NCBI RefSeq assembly: GCF_003326475.1
Contig: NZ_JPWA01000007.1
Span: forward strand, 62,001 to 126,000
Origin: Thalassospira xianhensis MCCC 1A02616
GTDB lineage: Bacteria > Pseudomonadota > Alphaproteobacteria > Rhodospirillales > Thalassospiraceae
Direction: 5' to 3'
Length of the DNA: 64,000 bases
Of this stretch, positions 1-9,429 are shown one piece after another. The position numbers and the translations under genes were made by a program. Within the stretch, counting starts at the first letter, position 1. Each line of letters starts with the position of its first letter. The notes below the pieces were generated by a model. The model was not told where the DNA came from, ran no database searches, and saw only the letters and a list, made by a program, of their open reading frames with translations.

Positions 1-1225
1 AAAGTGGCTTGATAATGGTTTCAAGCAGCGGACCGGTGGTGTCATCGGGATAGCCATCCATCGCGCGCTGAACCTGATCATAGGTCAGGCGCGCTGCTGA
101 TCGCATTATGCCGCGACAGAATTTGTGACGCAGTTTGGTGCCGTGCCTGTTTAGCCACATCTCGACGGCCATACAGCCGCGATCTTCATGCGGAACCAGC
201 GAACACCATCCGTTTGACAATTCAAACGGCAACATCGGTACAACCCGGTCCGGGAAATAACAACTGTTGCCGCGCTTTACCGCTTCACGGTCAAGTGCGT
301 CATGCGGGCGCACATACCAGGACACATCGGCAATCGCGACCATGATGTGCCAGCCGCCTTCGTTTTCCGGATCGGGATCGGCTTCGGCCCACACGGCATC
401 GTCAAAGTCGCGGGCATCGGCACCGTCGATCGTCACCAGCGGAATATCGCGCAGATCGGTGCGCTTGCCCATTGGCGTTGCCTTGGACTCACGCGCCTGT
501 AATTCGACTTCGGGCGGGAATTCAAACGGAATGCCACGCGCATGGATCGATACCAGACTGATCGATTTCGGTTCGTTGATATTGCCAAAAACCTCGGTAA
601 TCCGGCCCTTGCGCAGGCCAAAATGCTTACCCGGCAGAATTTCTGTCAGAACCAGCGCCCCGCCTTCAAGATCGGGATGATCATCCAGCGGCACGGCAAT
701 CTCGCCTGCATCCTTGCGATCCGTGGGCACAACCCTGCCTTCGCGTTCATTGGGGCGGAAAATGCCCAGAACACGTTGCGGGCCGCTGCCCAGAACCCGC
801 ATGATGCTGGCTTCATAGGTCTGCTTTCCGGTATAGCGCAGCTTGGCAAGGATCTTGTCGCCAATGCCCGGTGCGCTTGGTCCGCCGCGCCGGATCATTT
901 TCACGTAAATTACCGGCGGTTCATAATCTTCTTTCCAGACATTAGGACGGGCAATCACTTCGCCTTCGTCATCAATGCCGGTGATTTCCAGTACCTCGAC
1001 AGGCGGCAGGCGGTCGGGTTTGTCAAACCGTCTGCGGCCCTTGACCACGTCACCACCGATTTTCAGATCCTTCAGAATCTTTTTAAGCTCGATCTTCGCA
1101 GCACCCTTGATGTTAAATGCGCGCGCAATCTCTCGCTTGCCCACCGGGGTGGGGCTCATATCGATGAATTCCATGATCTGTTCCCGGGTGGGGAACGGGG
1201 TTTTATTTTCTGTGTCGTTCGCCAA
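1..1225 (-). CDS. rnr: Ribonuclease R (N-terminal ~408 residues, cut by window edge)
   Basis: 3'-5' exoribonuclease of the RNase II/RNB family, which degrades structured RNA in the cytoplasm. The visible part has an N-terminal winged-helix-like stretch (PTPVGKREIARAFNIKG), the cold-shock/OB region, and the start of the RNB catalytic domain with the metal-binding motif DARDFDDAV, followed by IADVSWYVRPH and LPFELSNGWCSL. The frame stays open to position 1, so the gene continues outside the window. The only start that fits is TTG at 1225, because a stop lies in frame six codons upstream; an AAAGGA ribosome-binding site sits at 1241-1236. It follows topA by 48 bp on the same strand, so it is probably the last gene of the pyrB-topA run. 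Confidence 0.95.
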   Translation of the reverse strand, partial: MANDTENKTPFPTREQIMEFIDMSPTPVGKREIARAFNIKGAAKIELKKILKDLKIGGDVVKGRRRFDKPDRLPPVEVLEITGIDDEGEVIARPNVWKEDYEPPVIYVKMIRRGGPSAPGIGDKILAKLRYTGKQTYEASIMRVLGSGPQRVLGIFRPNEREGRVVPTDRKDAGEIAVPLDDHPDLEGGALVLTEILPGKHFGLRKGRITEVFGNINEPKSISLVSIHARGIPFEFPPEVELQARESKATPMGKRTDLRDIPLVTIDGADARDFDDAVWAEADPDPENEGGWHIMVAIADVSWYVRPHDALDREAVKRGNSCYFPDRVVPMLPFELSNGWCSLVPHEDRGCMAVEMWLNRHGTKLRHKFCRGIMRSAARLTYDQVQRAMDGYPDDTTGPLLETIIKPL

Positions 1226-1273
1226 CTTCGCGGCGTCCTTTCAATTTCATAGTCAAGAAAAGGAAGGCGGCGA

Positions 1274-3925
1274 TTAGTTCGCCGCCTCTTTCTTCGTTGT
1301 TTTCTTCGCTGCGGGTTTCTTTGCAGCGGTCTTTTTGGCTGCGGGTTTCTTGGCAGCCGCCTTTTTCGTTGTTGTACTCTTAGCGGCGGCTTTGGTTGCC
1401 TTGGCCGGCTTGCCCGACTTGGCTTCCTTTTCCTTCAGCGCCGCAATGGCCATTTCCAGCGTGACATCTTCCTTGTTGGTATCACGTGGCAGATTGGCAT
1501 TGGTTTTCTTGTGTTTGACAAACGGTCCCCAACGGCCATCCGCCAGGAATATCGGTTCGCTGTCATCGGGATGTTTGCCGATTTCCTTGCCGGCTTTTTC
1601 GCGTTTGTCCGCAATAAGCGCAATCGCACGGTTTTCACCAACCGTCAGAACGTCATCCTCGGCCTTAAGCGATGCAAAGATGCTGCCTGCCTGAACATAG
1701 GGGCCAAACCGGCCGACATTGGCTTTGATTTCCTCGCCGGTGTCGGGGAAGACGCCCACCAGACGCGGCAATGTCAGCAATTCTTCAGCCTTGGTTAGAT
1801 CGACAACCGATGGCTCGAGCCCTTTCGGAAGCGATGTCCGCTTCGGCTTGACCTTCTTGGGTTTGCCGTTCTTGCCTTCGACTTCCTCTTCTTCACCCAG
1901 TTGCACGTAAACGCCATACGGGCCTTTGCGCAGGGTGATTTCCTTGCCGGTTTCCTTATCAATGCCAAGCACCTTGGGCCCGGAGTCAAGTTCGGAATCT
2001 CCACTATTTTCATTGGCAACCAACGGACGGGTAAAGTTGCATTCCGGATAATTCGAACAGCCAAGGAATGCCCCGAATTTGCCAAGTTTGAGGCTGAGCG
2101 TCCCATCAGCACATTTCGGGCATTTATGCGGGTCCGCACCATCGTCGCGCGTCGGGAACAGGTAATTTTCCAGCATCACCTGAAGCGCATCAAGCACATC
2201 GGTGATTTTCAGGTCCTTCGCTTCGTCGACATTGCCCTTGAAGGCCGACCAGAACTGGTTCAGCACATCGCGCCAGGCAAGGCTGCCGTTTGAAACGTCG
2301 TCAAGCTGGTTTTCCAGATCGGCCGTAAAGTTGTACTGAACATAACGTTCAAAGAATTTCGACAGAAACGCCGTGACCAGACGGCCTCGGTCCTGTGCGA
2401 CAAAGCGGCGCTTGTCCAGCGTCACATAATCGCGATCCTGCAAAACCGAAATGATTGATGCATAGGTCGACGGGCGACCGATGCCCAGTTCTTCCATCTT
2501 CTTGACCAGGCTCGCCTCGGTATAGCGGGGCGGGGGCTGGGTGAAATGCTGATCGATACTGACTTTGCCAAGATCAGGCTTCTGGCCTTCTTTTAACGGT
2601 GGCAGACGGCGATCATTTTCGTCCTCGGTCTCGTCATCCTTGCCTTCCTGATACAGTTTCAGGAAACCGTCGAATTTGACGACCGAACCATTGGCACGCA
2701 GAACCACATGATTGTCATTCGATGACAGATCAACCGCGACCTGATCGAATTTGGCATCTTCCATCTGGCACGCCACAGTCCGTTTCCAGATCAGGGTATA
2801 AAGGTTCAACTGATCCTTATCGAGGTGACGGGCAACCTGATCGGGACGACGGAACAGGTCCGTCGGGCGGATGGCCTCGTGGGCTTCCTGTGCGTTCTTG
2901 GCCTTGTTGGCAAAGCTGCGTGCGCTTGGCGGCAGGTAATTTTCGCCGTAATCCTTGGAAATCAGGCGGCGTGCCGCGGCCAGGGCCTCGCCCGAAAGAA
3001 CGACGGCATCCGTACGCATATAGGTAATCAGACCAACGGTCTCGCCACCGATATCAACCCCTTCATAAAGGCGCTGGGCCAACTGCATGGTGCGCTTGGC
3101 GCCAAAGCCAAGTTTGCGCGATGCTTCCTGTTGCAGGGTCGATGTGGTGAAAGGCGGTTGCGGACGACGTTTGACGTCCTTGCGCTCGACCTTTGAAACC
3201 GTATAACTGCGGCTTTCGACCTTTTCCTTCGCAATCGTCGCTGCACCCTCGTTACCCAGTGCCAGCTTGTCCAGCTTCTCACCGTTCAGATGGGTCAGGC
3301 GCGCTGTGAAGCTGCCCTCAGGCACCTTGAAACCGGCTTCCAACGACCAGTATTCGTCGGGGCGGAATGCTTCGATCTCGATCTCGCGTTCGCAGATCAG
3401 GCGAAGGGCGACGGACTGCACGCGACCAGCCGACCGCGAACCGGGCAATTTGCGCCACAGGACTGGCGACAGGTTAAAGCCCACCAGATAATCAAGGGCA
3501 CGGCGTGCCAGATAGGCATCGACCAGTTCCTGATTAAGCTCGCGTGGATTTGCAATCGCATCCGTCACGGCCTTTTTAGTGATCTCGTGGAACACAACAC
3601 GATGAACGTCGCGGCCGCGCAAAAGCTTTTTCTGTTCCAGAACTTCCAGAATATGCCACGAAATCGCTTCCCCTTCGCGATCCGGGTCAGTCGCGAGATA
3701 GATGGTGTCGGCATCGCGTGCGGCCGATGCGATCTCGCGGATCTGTTTTTCGGAACGGCCATCGGTTTCCCAGACCATCGAAAAATCGTTGTCGGGATCA
3801 ACCGATCCGTCTTTTGACGGAAGATCGCGGATGTGACCAAACGAGGCCAGCACCTTGTAATCGTCACCGAGATATTTATTGATCGTCTTGGCTTTGGCCG
3901 GGGATTCGACGATGACAAGATTCAT
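1274..3925 (-). CDS. topA: DNA topoisomerase I
   Basis: Type IA topoisomerase that relaxes negative supercoils; 883 residues. I chose ATG at 3925 (MNLVIVESPAKA) because the family always starts at this Toprim strand; the frame is open 55 codons further upstream but without family similarity. Visible parts: Toprim domain with TDPDREGE, the catalytic tyrosine in GLITYMRTD, a C-terminal zinc-finger repeat (CPKC...CSNYPEC), further topo C-terminal repeats, and a lysine/alanine-rich tail of roughly 45 residues with repeated AAKK blocks. Such tails are common in alphaproteobacterial TopA and probably bind DNA. It lies between dprA and rnr, all on the minus strand. Confidence 0.97.
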   Translation of the reverse strand: MNLVIVESPAKAKTINKYLGDDYKVLASFGHIRDLPSKDGSVDPDNDFSMVWETDGRSEKQIREIASAARDADTIYLATDPDREGEAISWHILEVLEQKKLLRGRDVHRVVFHEITKKAVTDAIANPRELNQELVDAYLARRALDYLVGFNLSPVLWRKLPGSRSAGRVQSVALRLICEREIEIEAFRPDEYWSLEAGFKVPEGSFTARLTHLNGEKLDKLALGNEGAATIAKEKVESRSYTVSKVERKDVKRRPQPPFTTSTLQQEASRKLGFGAKRTMQLAQRLYEGVDIGGETVGLITYMRTDAVVLSGEALAAARRLISKDYGENYLPPSARSFANKAKNAQEAHEAIRPTDLFRRPDQVARHLDKDQLNLYTLIWKRTVACQMEDAKFDQVAVDLSSNDNHVVLRANGSVVKFDGFLKLYQEGKDDETEDENDRRLPPLKEGQKPDLGKVSIDQHFTQPPPRYTEASLVKKMEELGIGRPSTYASIISVLQDRDYVTLDKRRFVAQDRGRLVTAFLSKFFERYVQYNFTADLENQLDDVSNGSLAWRDVLNQFWSAFKGNVDEAKDLKITDVLDALQVMLENYLFPTRDDGADPHKCPKCADGTLSLKLGKFGAFLGCSNYPECNFTRPLVANENSGDSELDSGPKVLGIDKETGKEITLRKGPYGVYVQLGEEEEVEGKNGKPKKVKPKRTSLPKGLEPSVVDLTKAEELLTLPRLVGVFPDTGEEIKANVGRFGPYVQAGSIFASLKAEDDVLTVGENRAIALIADKREKAGKEIGKHPDDSEPIFLADGRWGPFVKHKKTNANLPRDTNKEDVTLEMAIAALKEKEAKSGKPAKATKAAAKSTTTKKAAAKKPAAKKTAAKKPAAKKTTKKEAAN

Positions 3926-4090
3926 TACGTTTTTCGTGTCCGGTTCTTGCGCCCTGGGGCGATAATGTATGTCGTGCTGCGAATGATCCGAATGTCCGAC
4001 ACTTATATAAGTGTGACCGTATTTCAGATCAGATTGCGCAAATTGCGGCAAATCACAACAATATTGTCGCAGCACAAATGTCCGCGACAC
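3926..4090 (-). promoter_or_regulatory. topA upstream region with a perfect 16-bp palindrome
   Basis: The 165 bp between dprA and topA hold a perfect palindrome, ACACTTATATAAGTGT, at 3999-4014, and a shorter one, ACAATATTGT, nearby. The palindrome contains a TATATAA stretch that could act as a -10 element. This suggests topA has its own promoter inside the operon; the position of the promoter is an inference. Confidence 0.4.
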
Positions 4091-5365
4091 TCATTCGGCG
4101 ATACGCGATACCCTATTTCCGGGGTGACGTTCAACCCTTCCTGCAAGCTCAAGCTCAATCAGCATGGTCGAAATCACATCAGCAGGCATCCCCGATGCCC
4201 GGATAAGCTGATCAATCAGGAGCGGGCTGGTCGACAATAATTCAAGGATATGCTCCGTGCCGCGGTCTTCGTTTCGGGCCGGGGCAGGTGCCCCTGTTTC
4301 TTCTTGGTTATCAACGCTTTCAAGGGTGTCGACAATGATCGCGCTTTGGGCATCGCGTTCGATGGATTTGGTGATGTCGCTGAAATCATCTGATGAGCCG
4401 CCTATGGTTGTCGCGCGGCCGTCGATGGCAAAAAGATGAATTCCTTCACGTAGATGATTGTTTCGCTCGGAAATGCGCAGGGTATCCAAAATCACATCAA
4501 CGGAGTCGCAAAGGATTGCTCCATCTCGGATCAGGCTGTTGGGGCCTGCCGCGCGAGGATCGGTTGGACTGCCTGGAACGGCAAAAACATCGCGGCCCTG
4601 TTCACCGGCAAAACGCGCCGTGATCAGTGATCCCGAATTGCGTCCTGCCTCGACCACGACGATGCCGTGCGACAGCCCGGAAATGATCCGGTTGCGCCTT
4701 GGAAAATGCCGTGCCTGCGGATTCAATCCTGGCGGCATTTCCGAAATCACGCAGCCATTTTCGCAAAGCTTGCGATACAGATCGGCATGTTCCCGAGGAT
4801 AAATCACATCCACGCCACCGCCCAAAACCGCAACGGTGCCACCATCTGTATTTGCGACCTGCAGGCAGGCATCGTGAACCGCGCCATCAATCCCGCGTGC
4901 CATACCTGATGCCACGACATATCCTGCCTCGCAAAGGGCGGCTGATAAACGCCGGGCGAACCCGCATCCATTGGCCGATGCATTTCGGGCTCCGACGATT
5001 CCGATGGTTGGTCTGGTCAAAAGCTCAACTCGACCCAGCGCATAAAAATAGGGTGGGGCATCCGCGATCGCGGCTAGCATCGCCGGATATTCTGGATCGC
5101 CGATAATGATCGGCTTGGCATCGCAGGTCCGCGCCTGATCAATTTCGGCAATCGTGTCTTCACGCGTCGCCAGAACAATCTGCCGCTTGCCAGCAGTGCG
5201 CTCAATGATATCGGGCAGGGCATCAATTGCATTGCGTGCCGATCCGAACCGCTCGATCAGCTTGTGGAATGTGACCGGGCCGACATTGGCACTGCGCGCC
5301 AGTCGCATACGTGCGAGGCGTTCGGATTGCGGTAATCGTATCGGTTGTTGTGTATCTGAAACCAT
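4091..5365 (-). CDS. dprA: DNA-processing protein DprA
   Basis: DprA/Smf binds single-stranded DNA during natural transformation and loads RecA. The protein has 424 residues from ATG at 5365 (MVSDTQQ). Visible: N-terminal SAM-like helices (ARSANVGPVTFHKLIERFG), the Rossmann-type DprA core (GIVGARNAS, SGMARGIDGAVH, AVLGGGVDVIYP, FPRRNRIISGLS, SGSLITARFA), a low-similarity linker of about 70 residues, and a C-terminal winged helix (ILELLSTSPLLIDQLIRASG). An in-frame upstream extension to 5551 overlaps plsY and shows no similarity. A perfect 11-bp-arm hairpin ends exactly at this ATG, and no clear ribosome-binding site is seen, so the start is less certain than the gene. Confidence 0.93.
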   Translation of the reverse strand: MVSDTQQPIRLPQSERLARMRLARSANVGPVTFHKLIERFGSARNAIDALPDIIERTAGKRQIVLATREDTIAEIDQARTCDAKPIIIGDPEYPAMLAAIADAPPYFYALGRVELLTRPTIGIVGARNASANGCGFARRLSAALCEAGYVVASGMARGIDGAVHDACLQVANTDGGTVAVLGGGVDVIYPREHADLYRKLCENGCVISEMPPGLNPQARHFPRRNRIISGLSHGIVVVEAGRNSGSLITARFAGEQGRDVFAVPGSPTDPRAAGPNSLIRDGAILCDSVDVILDTLRISERNNHLREGIHLFAIDGRATTIGGSSDDFSDITKSIERDAQSAIIVDTLESVDNQEETGAPAPARNEDRGTEHILELLSTSPLLIDQLIRASGMPADVISTMLIELELAGRVERHPGNRVSRIAE

Positions 5366-5394
5366 AACGCCCGGATTGTGATCATCCGGGCGTT
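5366..5394. terminator. Perfect hairpin between plsY and dprA
   Basis: Arms AACGCCCGGAT (5366-5376) and ATCCGGGCGTT (5384-5394) pair perfectly over 11 bp around a 7-nt loop. It lies between the plsY stop and the dprA start and touches the dprA ATG. There is no T-run on the minus strand, so attenuation or control of dprA translation is as likely as termination. Confidence 0.55.
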
Positions 5395-5421
5395 GTTTCG
5401 TCAAGTTATTCGAATTGCGGC

Positions 5422-6069
5422 TTATTCTTCGCTGGCAGCCGCGGCTTCTTTTTTCTTCTGGCCGATTTTGGGTTCCTCGCCTTTGATCAGGCGGCGGATG
5501 TTGCTGTGATGCGCACCCCAGACAATGACCGCAAGGAAGATCGCAAGCCATCCGGCACCGGGATCATTAGCGATCAGGAAGGCGGCAATCGGGGCGGCAA
5601 TCATCGCAATCAGGGCTGAAAGCGATGAAATGCGGAAAATCAGTGCCATGACAAGCCACGTCGCTGCTGCGACAAGCCCCATGATCCAGTTGACCGCGAC
5701 AAGGGTGCCAAGGGTGGTGGCAACGCCTTTGCCGCCCTTGAAACGCAGCCAGACGGGGAACATATGCCCAATAACCGCAGCACCGCCGGCAAAAATACCG
5801 GCCTCAGCGCTGACAAAATGGGTAAACAGCAGGGCTGCAGCCGCGCCCTTGCCGACATCGCCGACAAGTGTCAGAAACGCCAGAAACTTGTTCCCGGTAC
5901 GCAGCACGTTGGTCGCACCGATATTGCCTGATCCGATCTTGCGGATATCGCCAAGCCCGGCCATCCGCGTCAGAACAAGGCCAAACGGGATCGACCCCAG
6001 CAGATACCCGCAAAGGGTCGCAATCTGCAGCGACATCAGGGTTGCTTTGTAAGTGGCATCAAGTTCCAT
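5422..6069 (-). CDS. plsY: Glycerol-3-phosphate acyltransferase PlsY
   Basis: Integral membrane enzyme that transfers an acyl group from acyl-phosphate to glycerol-3-phosphate, the first step of phospholipid synthesis (works with PlsX). 215 residues with several hydrophobic segments. Family motifs are clear: LLGSIPFG, GSGNIGATNVLR and GHMFPVWLRFKGGKGVAT. The C-terminus is a short charged tail (QKKKEAAAASEE). ATG at 6069 is preferred: it has GGAAGG nine bases upstream; an alternative TTG at 6075 would overlap the pyrC' stop. Directly follows pyrC' in the minus-strand operon. Confidence 0.96.
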   Translation of the reverse strand: MELDATYKATLMSLQIATLCGYLLGSIPFGLVLTRMAGLGDIRKIGSGNIGATNVLRTGNKFLAFLTLVGDVGKGAAAALLFTHFVSAEAGIFAGGAAVIGHMFPVWLRFKGGKGVATTLGTLVAVNWIMGLVAAATWLVMALIFRISSLSALIAMIAAPIAAFLIANDPGAGWLAIFLAVIVWGAHHSNIRRLIKGEEPKIGQKKKEAAAASEE

Positions 6070-6071
6070 AT

Positions 6072-7409
6072 TCAAGCGCCTTCCGCGACAGAGGGATCGG
6101 CAAAAACCTCGCGACCATCAATGATGGTGCGCAGGACACGGCCTTGGGTAAGGCGGCCGTCAAATGGCGAGTTTTTCGATTTTGATTCGAACTGATAGGG
6201 ATCGATCTTCCACGGGCGATCCGGATCAAACAGTACCAGATCGGCCGCCGTCCCGATTTCAAGTGTACCGGCACCCTTGATGCGCACCAGTCCCGCTGGT
6301 GCCGTCGTCAGCTTGGTAATCACGTCAAGCATCGACATATGGCCGTTGTGATAAAGCTCAAGCGTGATCGGCAGAAGCGTTTCAAAACCAACGCCACCGG
6401 CGGCGGCCTGCGCAAAAGGCAGGCGTTTGGAGTCAACATCCTGCGGATTATGGTCGGATGCGATGGCATCAATCGTGCCATCGGCAAGGCCCGCCACAAT
6501 CGCCTGACGGTCGTCTTCGGACCGAAGTGGGGGCGACAGCTTGGCAAAGGTCCGGTAATCCGAAACTGCATTTTCGTTAAGCGCAAAGTAGAACGGGGCG
6601 GTATCGCACGTGACCTTAAGGCCGCGTTTCTTGGCCTTGCGGATCACCTCAACCGACTCTCCGGTCGATATATGGGCAAAATGCAAACGTCCGCCCGTCA
6701 TTTCCACAAGCCGCAAATCGCGTTCGATCTGCATGACTTCGGCAAGTGGCGAAACACCGCTAAGTCCAAGGCGCGTGGCAAGTTCGCCACTATTCATTGC
6801 CGCACCCTTGGAAAGTTCCGGTTCCTCGGGATGCTGGACGATCATGCCGTCAAAGAACGTCGAATAAGACAATGCCTGTCGCAGCAGCCGTGCGCTGGCG
6901 ATGGTTTTCACGCCATCACAAAACGCCACCGCACCGGCCTGATGCAAAAGACCCATCTCGGTGATTTCGCCACCTTCGATACCCTTTGATACCGCACCAT
7001 AGGCAAAAACCTTGGCCAGGCCGACCTTGCGGGCGCGACGTGCGATAAATTCGACACCCGCTACATCGTCAATCACCGGGTCGGTGTTGGGCAGGGCGAT
7101 GATCGTGGTGATCCCGCCGGCTGCTGCCGAGCGACCAGCGGTTTCAATGGTTTCCTGATGTTCGAACCCCGGATCTCGCAATTGCGCGCGCATGTCGACA
7201 AGTCCGGGCGCAAGGCAGGCACCGGCTGCATCAATAATCTCGCAATCCTTGGGCAGATTGTCGCGCGTGACCTTCACACCGCAATCAATGATCTTGCTGT
7301 TTTCAATCAGAATCCCACCCGTGCTGTCGGTTTGTTCAGCCGGGTCAAGCAGGCGGGCATTGATGATGGCCTTGCGGCCCGTGCCCTTTACACGAATGGC
7401 GGGGGTCAT
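6072..7409 (-). CDS. pyrC: Dihydroorotase-like protein lacking the HxH metal motif (PyrC')
   Basis: A 445-residue amidohydrolase of the class I dihydroorotase type. The family motif DxHxHxRxPG reads D72-M-R-A-Q-L-R-D-P-G, so both metal-binding histidines are replaced (Arg74, Gln76). Other ligands look kept: the Asp of FCDGVKT, the His of VQHPEEPEL, the His of HFAHIST and the Asp of IASDHNPQD. In Pseudomonas an inactive PyrC' of this kind is needed to assemble aspartate transcarbamoylase with PyrB. The start overlaps the pyrB stop by ATGA, which fits a PyrB-PyrC' complex. I infer it is structural rather than catalytic and that an active dihydroorotase lies elsewhere. Confidence 0.9.
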   Translation of the reverse strand: MTPAIRVKGTGRKAIINARLLDPAEQTDSTGGILIENSKIIDCGVKVTRDNLPKDCEIIDAAGACLAPGLVDMRAQLRDPGFEHQETIETAGRSAAAGGITTIIALPNTDPVIDDVAGVEFIARRARKVGLAKVFAYGAVSKGIEGGEITEMGLLHQAGAVAFCDGVKTIASARLLRQALSYSTFFDGMIVQHPEEPELSKGAAMNSGELATRLGLSGVSPLAEVMQIERDLRLVEMTGGRLHFAHISTGESVEVIRKAKKRGLKVTCDTAPFYFALNENAVSDYRTFAKLSPPLRSEDDRQAIVAGLADGTIDAIASDHNPQDVDSKRLPFAQAAAGGVGFETLLPITLELYHNGHMSMLDVITKLTTAPAGLVRIKGAGTLEIGTAADLVLFDPDRPWKIDPYQFESKSKNSPFDGRLTQGRVLRTIIDGREVFADPSVAEGA

Positions 7410-8374
7410 GCCTGGCCTCCTGCCTGTCTGTGGTTCTGTACCAGCAATTCAAGGGCGGCCATGCGCACCGCAACCCCCATTTCAACCTGTTCGCGGATGA
7501 CGGATCGTTCAACGTCGTCGGCGACTTCACTGTCGATCTCGACCCCGCGGTTCATCGGGCCGGGATGCATGATCAGCGCATCGGGCTTGGCATTGGCAAG
7601 CTTGGCGCGATCAAGGCCGTGGAAATGGAAATATTCGCGGACGGACGGGATGAAGCTTCCTTCCATGCGTTCCAGCTGAAGGCGCAGCATCATGACGATG
7701 TCGCAATCCTTAAGGCCTTCTTCCATGTCATGGAAAATCTCGACCCCCATCCGGTCGATTTTTGACGGGATCAGGGTCGGGGGGGCGACAAGGCGCACCC
7801 GCGATCCCATGGTATTGAGCAGCAGGATGTTGGATCGGGCGACGCGCGAATGTGCGATATCGCCGCAGATCGCCACATTCAGCCGATGCAGGCGGCCCTT
7901 GTGACGGCGAATGGTCAGCGCATCAAGCAACGCCTGTGTCGGGTGCTCGTGGCGGCCATCCCCGGCATTGAGAACTGCGCAATTGACCTTCTCGCTCAGA
8001 AGCTTGACCGCGCCGCTGTCGCCATGGCGGACCACAAGTGCATCGGGGTTCATCGCATTAAGCGTCATCGCCGTATCAATGAGGGTTTCACCCTTTTTGA
8101 CCGAACTGGTGCCGACCGTCATGTTGATGACCATCGCACCCAGCCGCTTGGCGGCAAGTTCGAACGATGTCAGCGTTCGGGTCGAATTTTCATAGAACAG
8201 ATTGACGACCGTAGCCCCGGCAAGAATGTTGCTGGTCTTGTCTGCGGTGCGGTTCTTTTCCGCATAATGCTGGGCGCGATCAAGAATAAGGGTGATTTCC
8301 CCCGGGGTAAGACCTTCGATACCGAGGAGGTGAGGGTGCGGATAGTGATCCGCCGCTGGTCCCATGACACTCAT
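7406..8374 (-). CDS. pyrB: Aspartate carbamoyltransferase catalytic chain
   Basis: Joins carbamoyl phosphate and aspartate, the first committed step of pyrimidine synthesis, in the cytoplasm. About 322 residues. Motifs: [13 protein letters not shown] (carbamoyl-phosphate loop), [39 protein letters not shown] and [12 protein letters not shown]. Several starts are possible: ATG 8374 (used here), ATG 8365 or ATG 8386; an AAGGA lies 14 nt before 8374 and only 2 nt before 8386. It is first in the minus-strand operon pyrB-pyrC'-plsY-dprA-topA-rnr and overlaps pyrC' by 4 nt. Confidence 0.95.
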   Translation of the reverse strand: MSVMGPAADHYPHPHLLGIEGLTPGEITLILDRAQHYAEKNRTADKTSNILAGATVVNLFYENSTRTLTSFELAAKRLGAMVINMTVGTSSVKKGETLIDTAMTLNAMNPDALVVRHGDSGAVKLLSEKVNCAVLNAGDGRHEHPTQALLDALTIRRHKGRLHRLNVAICGDIAHSRVARSNILLLNTMGSRVRLVAPPTLIPSKIDRMGVEIFHDMEEGLKDCDIVMMLRLQLERMEGSFIPSVREYFHFHGLDRAKLANAKPDALIMHPGPMNRGVEIDSEVADDVERSVIREQVEMGVAVRMAALELLVQNHRQAGGQA

Positions 8375-8471
8375 GGCGTTGCACATATTCCTTAAATGGT
8401 ATGGGCAGAATTTCGCGCGGAGCATACCCAATTGCCCCTGTCACGGAAAGTTAAAATATTGCCCAAACATC

Positions 8472-8487
8472 CTGACCGGGTGGTCAG
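8472..8487. other. Inverted repeat upstream of pyrB
   Basis: CTGACC-GGGT-GGTCAG forms 6-bp perfect arms between the AEC permease gene and pyrB, both on the minus strand. It could end AEC transcription or be a binding site in the pyrB promoter region; nothing else in the sequence decides between these. Confidence 0.3.
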
Positions 8488-8505
8488 TATTTCACCTGGT
8501 GTACA

Positions 8506-9429
8506 TCACACCACATGCAGCAAAACCGCAAGGATCGGGATGGTAATAATCGAGACAAGCGTGTGAACCGTAATGATGCTGGCCATCATCGGTGCATCAC
8601 CGCCCATCAGGCGGGCCAGCACAAAGGCACTGGCCGAGCACGGCAACCCGGCATACAGCACAACCGCCGCAAGCTCCACCGGTGGCAGGCCCAGTAAAAG
8701 GCAAAGCCCCGCTGCAATCGCCGGGCTGATGACAAGTTTGCCAAGCGTTGAGAACCCGACAGGTCCCCCGGCACGTCGTGCCGCCGAAAGATCAAGCCCT
8801 GCACCAACTGCCAGAAGCCCGATCGGTAATGCGGCACGCCCCAGAACCTCCAGAAACGGCCCGATCACCGGCGGCAGGCCAAATCCCGTCATATTGATCG
8901 CGATGCCCAAAACACACGCCATCAGCAACGGATTGCGCAGAACATCGCGCAAAAGCGACACCGCACCGGGCGTGCGTTCATTATCCCCCCAATGCGCGCA
9001 CGCCAGAACCGAAAGCACATTGACCGTCGGCACGACCAAGGCAACGCAAAGGGCGGTCACCGTCAATCCGGCTTCGCCCAGAAGAGCCGCGGCAACCGCA
9101 AGCCCGATATAGGTATTGGGTCGGATCGCCCCCTGAAACAGCGATGAAAAGGCCGGGTTGCTGACTTTCAGAACCGGTTTGGTGATCAGGATAAGAACGG
9201 TGCAGATAAAAACCGTGCCCAGCATCGCAGTCGCAATCCCCGCCAGCGGCAGGCTGCCCAGATCGGCCTGCGCAGTATTGGAAAACAGCAATGCCGGGAA
9301 TGTCACATAATAGGTCAGCTTTTCCGCCCCAGGCCAGAACGCATCAGGCAGGAATTTGCGTTGCCGCAGGATGAAACCAAGCACGATCAGGGCAAAGGTC
9401 GGGATCAGGGCGGACAGGATGGCTAACAT
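8506..9429 (-). CDS. AEC-family (auxin efflux carrier) permease
   Basis: 307-residue membrane protein made almost wholly of hydrophobic segments in two halves, with about ten predicted spans. The opening MLAILSALIPTFALIVLGFILR and the C-terminal pattern PCSASAFVLARLMGGDA are typical of the AEC/MdcF-like family, which moves small organic acids or related solutes. The substrate cannot be told from sequence. It stands alone, with pyrB downstream on the same strand and a divergent VOC-domain gene upstream. Confidence 0.85.
   Translation of the reverse strand: MLAILSALIPTFALIVLGFILRQRKFLPDAFWPGAEKLTYYVTFPALLFSNTAQADLGSLPLAGIATAMLGTVFICTVLILITKPVLKVSNPAFSSLFQGAIRPNTYIGLAVAAALLGEAGLTVTALCVALVVPTVNVLSVLACAHWGDNERTPGAVSLLRDVLRNPLLMACVLGIAINMTGFGLPPVIGPFLEVLGRAALPIGLLAVGAGLDLSAARRAGGPVGFSTLGKLVISPAIAAGLCLLLGLPPVELAAVVLYAGLPCSASAFVLARLMGGDAPMMASIITVHTLVSIITIPILAVLLHVV

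Noticed and set aside
542-1252. 236-residue plus-strand frame over the rnr region
   Set aside because: The minus-strand frame has a full RNase R sequence with the DARDFDDA motif.
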